Part shown: one piece after another, positions 51,097 through 64,000 of the stretch
Numbering within the stretch: the first letter of the stretch is position 1
How the letters are laid out: every line of letters begins with the position of its first letter
Assembly (NCBI GenBank): GCA_025677815.1
Contig: JAIXMP010000027.1
Location: 558,001-622,000 of the forward strand
Direction of reading: 5' to 3'
Length of the DNA: 64,000 nucleotides
DNA from: Phascolomyces articulosus
Lineage: Eukaryota > Mucoromycota > Mucoromycetes > Mucorales > Lichtheimiaceae
Program-made: the position numbers and the translations under genes
Notes under the pieces: generated by a model
The model's database searches: none
Seen by the model: only the letters and a program-made list of their open reading frames with translations
What the model was told of the DNA's origin: nothing

Positions 51097-53864
51097 TCAG
51101 GCATATTTCTCATCTTCTCCCAATAATATGCGTCGATAATTATCCAGTTCATTAAGTTCATCTGATAGTGCAGTTTTTCTTCGTAATTGTAATACACACA
51201 CATTAGTGATAGAAACAGGTAAAGTACTAAGAACAGCTTCTGCTAATTGGTTGTGTTTCGTGGCTAACGAGAAAAAAAAGTGGCGTGGGGCAAGTCCATA
51301 AAATGTTAATGCACAATTTACTACCCAAAATGATGATGATGATTTTCAGGAACAAAGTTTTCGCGAAATAATGTACACATTTACCTAAAGCGTGACGGAT
51401 AAGCTGGTTTGCAAAACAGACCGCTTCAAAATATAAAGCCTCATCCATTAATAACCATTTGAAACTTCGTAAGCACCGCTTAGCACGTTCGGAGATGTCA
51501 TCATCATCAAAGTGAATAGCACGAGGGATCCTTCTTTGTGTTGAATTCTATTTTTTTTTCACCAAAATAATGAAAGAGTGGGGTGAGTAAATCACATATT
51601 TTTTGATGTTCCTTTTTATCCAGATAAGAAAATATACACACTACCTCTTCTTTCATAAAAGATTCAATTTCTTTTGTTGCTGTACGTCTTGCGATCGAAA
51701 CCATATCCAACTTGAATTGCCTTCCCATGTCAAATAGAATCGATTGTTCGTCCTCATCCCAGTTAAAGTCTAAGAAATGAGGATTTTTGGTAAATCAACA
51801 GTAATTGCAAATATGAAGCCGTTTGCCTTATAACCGTACTGGACAAAAAATTAGAAACTAGATCAACTTGTAATGTCTTGGGTAAATGTGATGCATAATA
51901 GGCGAGTATCTTGGGCTATAATTATTGGATTTTTTTGTCGAATGATTATTTAGTCTGGGTTTTTATCTTTTTCTAAGATCTACAAGATATTCATGTTCTG
52001 TAGGAGGAAGGACAACCTACCCGAAGTACATTTTGTTTTCCATTCAATTCTGCATATCGTCGAAGAATAGCATTCGATTGGTTTGTCAAAGGCTCGTTCA
52101 TATATACATGATAGTATATAATCAACCCGGATAAAAATCTTAATGTGAGCTCGCTGGTCTGTGTATCGAACCTAAAAATAATTTCCACATCCATATCATA
52201 ATTTAGTGGTGGGTATCAATGTATGGTATGACATATTTCTCTTTTGCTCATACTTCTCTATGACCCTTCAAATTTACCTTTCATTTATATCCAGCTTGGC
52301 AATGAACTGATGTATATTTCCAGTCAGGATGGCTAATGCAACATCATGAAAAAATAAAACATTGGCATTGCTGTAAATGAAATTTTGTTTAGTGTGTATT
52401 CGATTCAAACTGGTATATATTTCACACTTTATATACCTTATACTATCATCCTTAGTTCTTGCAAGTTTGACAAATTCATCATTCAGCAGAAAAGACGATC
52501 GACCTTCCAAACCATATATTTGTTTATCTATTGATGCTAGTACACGCGCATTGTAGTATGTCCAAACTACATCTTCCCATGATTGACATACAGGCAATAC
52601 CTATTTATTGTCAAAAATCTGGGTCTTTTTTGAAAGGCAGAAAATTAAAAACAAGCAGGAATCTTACATGTTTAGTATCACCCATTATAATGCCATGTAA
52701 TGCTGATTCATATCGACTCATATTATCCTATGGTAACTCAATTTTAATATCACCTTCCTTGTCCTTTTACTTTTTTGTGTATTGAGTAAATTAATTCTCC
52801 ATTTATTCACTTACTCGTGAATATATCAATTCATATGTATTTCGCCATGCAGTTCGTTGATCTGGTAACCAATCCACTCGATCTCCATCTAGAATGTGTA
52901 TAGTCTTAGTTAAAAAAAAGCAAGGAATTAAATTGCAATAAAATATCAAAGTTACGAACTTTTTACTCTGTTTATATCATCGATATATCTCATAAGCAAC
53001 ATTGTTCGCCATGGTTCATCCTCATTTTGTGATATTTCAATAGCTTTTTCCGTATTGCCGCAGCGGATATTTTCGAATATACTTTCATTGAGAGAATCAA
53101 TATTCTCACTGTTTTTCAATATAGAGAATTTGTTTGAACGTGGTAAACCTTCAATAAATGCCTTGATTTGCTTTTTTTTTTTTTAAAAAAAAAAAAGAAT
53201 TATCCATGAGTTTTTGTACTTGAAATTAAGAATTCATCTATTTGTTTCCAATACAAAAGTTTATGGGAAACATCTTTTTAACTTACAGAACATTGAACTG
53301 CTGGTGGATCAGAAGGTTGTATCCTAGAATTTAATATATAAGTTTCCACGTCAAAACTCACCCATATCAACAACCATTCCTTTCATTAAAAAAAAGATAA
53401 CGAACCGTGAAACAATCTCAAGAAGATCCCATATATGTTTCTCTTGAGATAAAAATTCTCTTTCATATGTTTTTGACCGATTCTTTATACGTTCAATATA
53501 ATTTGATCTAACAAAAAAAAAGAAAAGAGAATTAATATATGGTTCAATGGCAAAAGGATTGATCGTGGTCTTTTCTACTATTTATATTGATTATTTTTCT
53601 GCTGGAAATGTACCTGCATCGAACTAAAGAAGCCAGATCGTTTAATAGCCGAGAAGCTCCTACATGTTTCTGGTGACTATCTAGGATATTGACGAAGGCC
53701 AAATCAAGATCGAAATCACACGCCGATAATATCTGTTCTGTATTCATTCGATCGTAAAAGGGCGTTACGTTTCGCTTCGGAGTAGAGGGCTGTAAAGAAA
53801 TCTTAAAAAAAGCGTCCTTAACACCTTTTTGAAGCAAATTAAACCAAACAATATGGGTTATCAT
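51097..53864 (-). CDS. NUP84: Nuclear pore Y-complex protein Nup84/Nup107
   Basis: Thirteen exons on the minus strand: 53864-53614, 53507-53406, 53324-53288, 53170-52960, 52888-52815, 52727-52668, 52600-52437, 52370-52278, 52171-52021, 51915-51840, 51769-51645, 51547-51385, 51263-51097. They sum to 558 codons with no stop. Helical alpha-solenoid segments match the family: SQEKHIWDLLEIVSR, GNTEKAIEISQ, EDEPWRTMLLMRYID, DWLPDQRTAWRNTYEL, CQSWEDVVWTYYNARV (C250-W253), VLFFHDVALAILTGNI, FKWLLMDEALYFEAVCFANQ. Nup84 joins Nup133, Nup145C, Nup120, Nup85 and others in the Y complex of the nuclear pore scaffold. Two donors are GTTCGT. At 557 residues it is shorter than yeast Nup84 (726), so further 5' exons or another start (for example the Met in DRMNTEQILSACDF) remain possible; none was visible up to 54130. 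Confidence 0.85.
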
Positions 53865-54519
53865 TTTTATCTTTATCTATGTATAATTAACTGGTTTTAC
53901 CCTGTTATATATTATGTTATACTTTTCCCACTATATAATACTACCAATCAAAAAAGAAAGATGTTGAGACAGTTATATATATATATATATTGTATTCATT
54001 TCTTGCAAGTCAAGTGTCTTGCCACTATCATCAAAGCCCTCTACTTTTTATCATCACTATTATATTTAATACACAATGTCAGGGCTGACCAGGCTTATTG
54101 GCTAAATTTATTTTTATTATGAAGTTTTTTTCGCACAAATGTCTAAAGTAAACAGTGTGTAAACGATAAAGAAGTACTCTTTTGCTATGGCACTCTTGTG
54201 ATATTATATAAATAAGCTAAATATTTAAAACTTTGCTAGTTTGATTACTGCTGCCAACCTCTATTTGTCTACAATATTTTGACCTTCTTTCAGTTCAGGA
54301 ACCATTTCAAGGATTTCTTATATAAACAACTCTCTTTAATGAAAAAAATCACCGTTAGCAAGCTACCATTTCACCGTAGAAAAAAATAAATTCAGTATAT
54401 ATTCGAAGATGTAAAATAAATTTAAGTTATAATATAGAATGACACGAGATAAATTCAAGATATTCCAAAAGTATTCTAAAAAAAATCAGATTTGAATATA
54501 TCTTGAATATTTTTTTTTC

Positions 54520-54556
<37 letters not shown>

Positions 54557-54728
54557 GAAATATTTATATTCAAAAAGAATTTATAGTATATTCAAGATAA
54601 ATTCAGATTTGCCGGATATTACATCTTTAAATATGTGACCCTGTACGTATATATTCTCTATTTATTTTTCACTGTGAAGAATCTAATTGCACGATTTGGT
54701 ATCGTGTTTATAGATGGTATGACTCTAC

Positions 54729-54883
54729 CTGCTGTTGAAATCCGTCACTACAGCAGCATGACCCTGCTCGTCAAGCAAATCACCAATAACCACATTTATT
54801 GATGGCTCCTCGTTCAACAAGGGGTTTTACAACATCGAATCTTATGTCTCTAGTCGCTCCAGTTATGACAATAACTTTTTTGG
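54729..54883 (-). pseudogene. Short-chain dehydrogenase fragment
   Basis: Minus strand reads KKVIVITGATRDIRFDVVKPL (NAD-binding TGxxxGxG motif, but the second and third glycines are changed to Asp and Arg), VERGAI, then one base out of frame NVVIGDLLDEQGHAAVVTDF and a splice donor GTAGAG at the end. SDR enzymes use this first betaalphabeta unit to bind NAD(P). One exon remains, without ATG and with a frame shift, so it is dead. Confidence 0.6.
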
Positions 54884-55738
54884 TATAGGAATAGGCTATG
54901 GCTATTGTGTTTTTATAAGTTGATAGATATTAATAAATAAAAGAAAAAAAAAGAAGTGGCGACTTGATTACTAAATCCTCCTAAGCATTTATAATTGTGA
55001 AATACATATTATAATAGCACGAATGAAATGACATAGTGACGTGAACGAAATGAACTGTGAGTATGTGAAGATGAACAAAATTTGTTTGTCAATAGTAACG
55101 TAACAATTACGTGTCTTCCTTAAAACTTCAAAAATTACCGTCATTTCTCGTCATACACTATCCGATATTAATATTGATGAATTCCATCCAATTTTTTCTT
55201 TAGTTATTATATTGTCTAACGGGTAATAACGTAAGATAATTAGATGGATATATACAAGACAAAAAAAATCAATTCATCTCGTCAGAATGTCATCTTCGAA
55301 ACTAAAACACAATCACCCTTCCTTATGTCCATAATAAATGGAACAAGGTTCATAAAATAATTGTATCACCACGCTTGTTGCATATGTTTGGTTTTTTTTG
55401 AATATAATAACCATTTTATACATTACTTTCCATGTCGCGATGTATTCACGTATTTTATTGATATGGTCTGTGCATCCGGAAGTATCCCGAAACAGTTGAT
55501 AAAAAATATGAACTTAGTAATTACGTGTTTTTTTTATTAAAACTCTTTAGCATTAAGAAATTGAACAAAAGAATATCAAGCCCTTATAAAATACACAAGA
55601 CAACAACGTTTCTTTTTTTTTTTTTTTGAAGTGTTAAGTTTTATGTTTATTTAAAAAAAGAAGCCCTCCCTGTTCCTCAGCTGATTGACGAATGACTAAA
55701 CAGCTGAACAACCTAGCTGATGTAATTTAAAAGGGGAA

Positions 55739-55806
55739 ATCTTGAAAGTCTTGAAGATCTTGAATGACTTGAGAGTCTTGAGTACCTTGGAAGTCTCGAG
55801 TACCTA
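55739..55806. repeat. Degenerate TCTTGAA(G/A) minisatellite
   Basis: Units of 8-10 bases like TCTTGAAAG, TCTTGAAGA, TCTTGAATG, CTTGAGAG, TCTTGAGTA, CCTTGGAAG, TCTCGAGTA follow one another about seven times. Confidence 0.6.
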
Positions 55807-56035
55807 CAAAACAAAAAAGGAGATCCAAACTTTCCAAATGTTGAATTGAATCAAGGAAATCTTAGGTCCGTTTTATGCCCTATAAGTCTTGAATGCCTAT
55901 AGAGAAAAGAAAAGAAAAAGTGATGTGCTATTCCACACAAGCAGGCCGGTAGCTTGTTGCCAAGCATTCACAACCAATTGATCCACCTCAGTAATCCTTC
56001 ATTTGGTAATGTATCAGTTTAAGGGGAAAAGACAG

Positions 56036-56101
56036 CTGTGCTCCATTACACCTTATGCATATACAGGCCAACCGCCCCATCAAGAGGCTGATGGAGCACA
56101 G
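56036..56101. repeat. Inverted repeat, possible hairpin
   Basis: CTGTGCTCCAT at 56036-56046 pairs perfectly with ATGGAGCACAG at 56091-56101 over a 44-base loop; inside, CCATCA and TGATGG can also pair. It could be a structured RNA or element remnant; no partner motif found. Confidence 0.5.
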
Positions 56102-57707
56102 ATCCTCAAGCCAAATCTACGGTACTACGCAGGAACCAAATAAGGGTTAGCCTTTATTTGCGTCGTAATTGTCTTCTCCATGGTTATAGAGAGAGCAAGA
56201 AAAAAAGGCCTCTTTTTATTTTCTTGAAATTCCAACCGTATAGCTATTTTAATAGTAAAGAAGTATAGTAAAAGTCAATGAAGCCAATGTCAAAAAAATA
56301 TAGGCAATAATGTTGGTGTGGATATAAAGTTAAAAGTGGTACCTATCTAAGTAAACCTGGCACACTTCATAACCTGGTTATTTATTTCACCTCATCACAA
56401 AGATTTTGCATACGGTAGTGCAGATTTATTTTTGTCAAGTCGTCCAGGAGTGCAAACCAACAGTAAAGATACAATTCTGTGGTCATAGGTATGACATAGC
56501 CAAAGAACAACAGTGACAAATACAGCGTATATGTATATAAATAAAATTGATCCTTTTATATGACAATTATGCGTAATGAGTCTCTTTTTTGTTATATCGT
56601 ATACACATAATAATAATGTAACTTAAATAGGTATGATTGTTACTATGAACAGTAATAGATTTAACCTAGACACATTACACCATAATACAAACTATAAAAT
56701 CCTATTTTTTTCTGTCTATGTTACGTACCTATGAATTACATAGGGAAATGATACTATGGTTTTTGTGTAGGGTTGAGTATTATATATATTTACCTTTGCT
56801 ATTATTTGGTTTTTTTTTCGAACCATCAAGAAACAAAGAACGATTTTATATGATTCATCCAGAGAATTCTAAAAACAGAGGATTTGTTGTGCATTATTTA
56901 TTTAAGAAAAAAACATGTGTTTTTACTACTAAACCTACTTCTATGGTAATTAAAAGAAGAGTGTGTTATCAGTTTTATTATTCTATTGGTATATCAGATC
57001 CTTTTTTTTGTCGATAACGATACGAAATGGGTGACTATAGATTCATATGAACTAAATCCATATTTTTTCAGTGCACCATTCCCATTCTAGAATTTATGTT
57101 TCTCATTTTTATGCAAATCTGAATCATCATAGATCTCTTTTTAACTCGGGAGAAAAAACTATAAAACAGAGTTCAAACAATGGAATAAAAGTAAAGTCCA
57201 ATATAGCATATTATTGTTGGTTCCCAGGAATGTAGAAGGAAAGAAATTAATATACTTATGAGTAGTACTGGTGGTAGTGCATATTCTAACTTATATATGT
57301 GCGTATAGGGTAAGCGATTATCGCTGGCATTTCCTTGTATATGCTAATAGGTACTGAGGATCAACGTATGGTTGATGAAATACATTTATTAGAATTCATA
57401 TTACTTATTTTATACATTATTAAAAGTATCATTTAAAACATCGATAGTGACAAAACTCAAATATACAAACAACATAAATGCCGTTCTTGAGCATGAATAT
57501 ATACCATCCCGCCATGTTGACAAACGGTATGGATCTTTAGGCCTTGGCACAGATCGATATAAGTGCGGGTCGCATAAAAATGGAAAGTCAAAATAGATTT
57601 AAACTGCAGCTACCATCATCGAAACCATTTTTGGTATGGAAATAGAGATTAGTTCATGGAGGCTTTTTTTTTCTTATACTTTCTCTGTTGCTTTAACGAT
57701 TGATCTC

Positions 57708-57743
<36 letters not shown>

Positions 57744-57771
57744 TTTACTTTTGTTTTCTCTTTTTCTTTAA

Positions 57772-61691
<3,920 letters not shown>

Positions 61692-62133
61692 AAATAAAAA
61701 TCTATAATAATATATAGCAAAAGAAAAAGATTATATATATAAAACAAAGCTTAATAAATAATATATAAAAAATGATTATCTGAATTTATTCATTGTTTTT
61801 ATTATTTACCCACATTAGTGTAATATAAGAATAAAAAGGTCTGGTATAATGATTTCTTATTTAAGAAAGATGTTTACAGCTATCACAAGATGATCTGATG
61901 ATTAGTTCAAGAACACAACTACTCAAAACAGTTAGTAATACTGAAAGTCGGTTACACATTTATTGAGCTGTCATTTTAAAATTTAGAAACCAATACCATT
62001 TCCGGTCCATGTGTGGTATTTTGCGGAGTGATGTGATTTTTGAACCCTGGGTACTTGACACTAACCTCCAAGTCGACATAACATAAGCTACCAATCCATC
62101 AAAAATAAAGAAAAGATTTGTCATAAATTACTA

Positions 62134-62167
<34 letters not shown>

Positions 62168-63054
62168 TAATAATCACAATAGAAACAACCGTTGCAAATA
62201 TGGCAACAAAAACAACAACAACAACGAAATAGAAAAAGGCAGATATTATTATTGCTATATTTTCATTATGGTAAAAGATAGATTATTATTTATTAAAAAA
62301 GAATTGTTTATATTGATATATTATCATAATCTTGTAGTATAAACCTTTTAATAGTGTCATTTTACATTTTAGGAAGTGTGCTGTATTATTATTTAAAACA
62401 TAGAATAGCCGTTTTTGTCTGGGTCTTTCATTATAGGTTTTGACAAGGGATTGAATAATAATACTAATAATATTAGTGTGAGGTACTAAAATAAATAGAT
62501 AGGCTTTTAGTACTAAAAAAAGTAGTTTCGTATTTATTTTTTTTGGGTCGGGTGAAAAAAGGCTTATTACTATGATAATAAAGAAAAACCCAGTCTTTTT
62601 TTTCTAAATACATTCTCGACCTATTTATTTCATTATCGAACATTTTCATTTTCTTTGTAAAAGATCCCGCCAATTTATTATTATTTCTTCCTCTCTGGTT
62701 AGTAGTTTCTAGCATATAATGAAAATTGAGAAACAAGGAGGTAATATGAAATTGATTATCATATAATGCTTTTAGGATGATCATTACTCTTTAGCATATA
62801 TAATCTCAATTTGGTAAAAGAAAGAAAAAAGGCTCAATTTGCCAAGTTTGAACTAAACAACTATTATCTTTTAGCACCCCTGAAACGTGTAACTCTTTAG
62901 ACTCTCTCTCCTTTCCACCCTCTCCCCCATTAATTAAACCGTTCAGCCCCGCTCTTCTTTTTGTATATAAAAAGACCATTTCTTCGTTTCTTTTTTTTTT
63001 TTTTTCGTTTTCTTTTTGGTAAAAGCCATTGCGATCGACAATTTACGGTTTATC
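61692..63054. other. Intergenic region
   Basis: Between the USP stop and the secreted-protein start. Has (ATT)n at about 62140-62164 and T runs at 62990-63005; TATATAAAAAG at 62963-62973 is a plausible TATA box for the next gene. No other gene seen. Confidence 0.45.
62963..62973 (+). promoter_or_regulatory. Possible TATA box
   Basis: TATATAAAAAG stands about 82 bp upstream of the ATG at 63055 and 30 bp before a long T tract. Matches the TATA consensus; role inferred from position. Confidence 0.45.
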
Positions 63055-63681
63055 ATGTTTATTACCTCCATTCCTATGATAGCCGCTTTTTTATTATTGA
63101 TACCTATACTTTTCATTCAAACCATATCAGCTATTCCCGTTCAAACGACTGTTCAAATCGATCGATTAGCTCAACTTATTACATCGCATTATCAATATGA
63201 ACATTTAGACCCTTTAATCAACGAATATGCAAGTGCACTAGCAAAACAATTACAATTTCATGATATTCATATTGCACCTGATGTTGAAGATCCACCTACT
63301 TTGGAGGCCCAAGTCATTCAAGCCATTCAATCGCATGTTGAGAATAGACTCTTATCCAGTGCTCAACCATTACCTTCTTTACGTGATATTATTGCCAATC
63401 ATTGTCCACCGATGAATCAAGAAGAAGGTCTAGTAAAAGCATCTTGTTTAACACGATCCGCAGAACAACTCTCGATTGAATTGGATCAATTTGTGGAAGA
63501 ACATTGGAAAACCTGGATATTGGAAAAAACCGATGAAGCCGTTTTATCTGTCAGTACATTGAATGATCATTTGGTTTCTTTAAAAGTAGAAAGAGTAAAA
63601 CATAAAGAAATGTCATTACATCAAGAATCACCTTGTGAATTTCATTATTTTACAAGATTTATTGGTTTGGCAAATGTATAA
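63055..63681 (+). CDS. Predicted secreted protein, 208 aa, unknown
   Basis: Single exon. The first ATG is 63055 (the frame is open further 5' only from non-ATG codons). Residues 1-24 (MFITSIPMIAAFLLLIPILF) are strongly hydrophobic with an Ala-X-Ala-like end (TISA before IPV), a good signal peptide. The rest is helical and rich in Gln, Glu, His and Leu, with three cysteines (CPP, SCL, PCEF). No transmembrane segment after the signal. I do not recognise a family; a small secreted or vacuolar protein is the most likely class. It ends at TAA 63679-63681; T-rich DNA follows. Confidence 0.65.
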   Translation: MFITSIPMIAAFLLLIPILFIQTISAIPVQTTVQIDRLAQLITSHYQYEHLDPLINEYASALAKQLQFHDIHIAPDVEDPPTLEAQVIQAIQSHVENRLLSSAQPLPSLRDIIANHCPPMNQEEGLVKASCLTRSAEQLSIELDQFVEEHWKTWILEKTDEAVLSVSTLNDHLVSLKVERVKHKEMSLHQESPCEFHYFTRFIGLANV

Positions 63682-64000
63682 TTTTTTTTTTTTTGGTTTA
63701 TTTTTTTTTGTATATTATTTCGCATCATTCTTGTAAAATCTCTCTCTTTTCTCTCCCCCAATTTTTTTTTTTGTAAATAGATCCATTTTTTTTATCCAAA
63801 AACAGAAAGTAGTCAATTTTCGCCTCACTTTATTTTCAACTCATACCCCAGCACATTTCTCTCCCATCAGTTGTATATCCCAACTCTCAATTTTTTGTAT
63901 CAATTCATCATTTATCCTATTCATCATAGATCATTGATTGTATTAAAAAAAATGTCATCAAACAAGAATATATATATATATATATATCTATATTTGTATA
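63682..64000. other. Downstream flank
   Basis: T-rich and AT-rich DNA to the window end with a (TA)n run at about 63970-63985. No gene seen. Confidence 0.45.

Noticed and set aside
61880..61950. Possible C/D-box small nucleolar RNA (TGATGA and CTGA-like boxes)
   Set aside because: The boxes are short and common in AT-rich DNA; no terminal stem or guide match could be shown.

Overview
The window looks like nuclear DNA of a Mucoromycota (Mucorales-type) fungus. It is strongly AT-rich, its genes carry many short GT..AG introns (about 45-120 bp), and intergenic DNA is full of T/A runs and microsatellites. The gene set is fungal: Vam7-type PX/SNARE, CSL transcription factor, Drs1 helicase, CipC-like protein, Nup84/Nup107, USP-type deubiquitinase. 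Genus is not determinable from the sequence alone.

Left part (1-18.6 kb) is a transposon graveyard. It holds the 3' end of an unknown gene (1-718) and a decayed CACTA/EnSpm Tnp2-type transposase (1144-4293). Next, on the minus strand, comes a large composite gene (10257-4923) that fuses a DNA-binding N-terminus, zinc ribbons, a DDE-like transposase core and a DEDDy 3'-5' exonuclease. It carries one nonsense codon and is split by a solo LTR with a perfect CATTG target duplication. Then follow a 347-bp tandem repeat (12080-12970), Pif1-type helicase remnants, a helicase+EEP endonuclease remnant of Helentron style, an unknown multi-exon pseudogene and a MULE-like transposase fragment.

The middle (19.3-31.5 kb) holds an intact 9-exon gene with a PD-(D/E)XK-like motif, a Vam7-like SNARE, histone H3 (three exons, twin ACGCGT boxes upstream) and a single-exon CSL factor. 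From 31.5 to 38.6 kb there is mostly AT-rich DNA with two orphan exon-like pieces.

The right part (38.7-64 kb) holds DRS1 (6 exons), a WRKY-like zinc-finger protein (3 exons, minus), a second solo LTR of the same family (TTCAT target duplication), a CipC/DUF3759 protein whose start codon is split by an intron, Nup84/Nup107 (13 exons, minus), an SDR pseudogene scrap, a USP deubiquitinase (7 exons) and a predicted secreted protein. Exon models for the intact genes were checked by joining splice sites by eye; their summed lengths are all multiples of three. The genes form no operon or cluster; they are independent housekeeping or regulatory genes between repeats.
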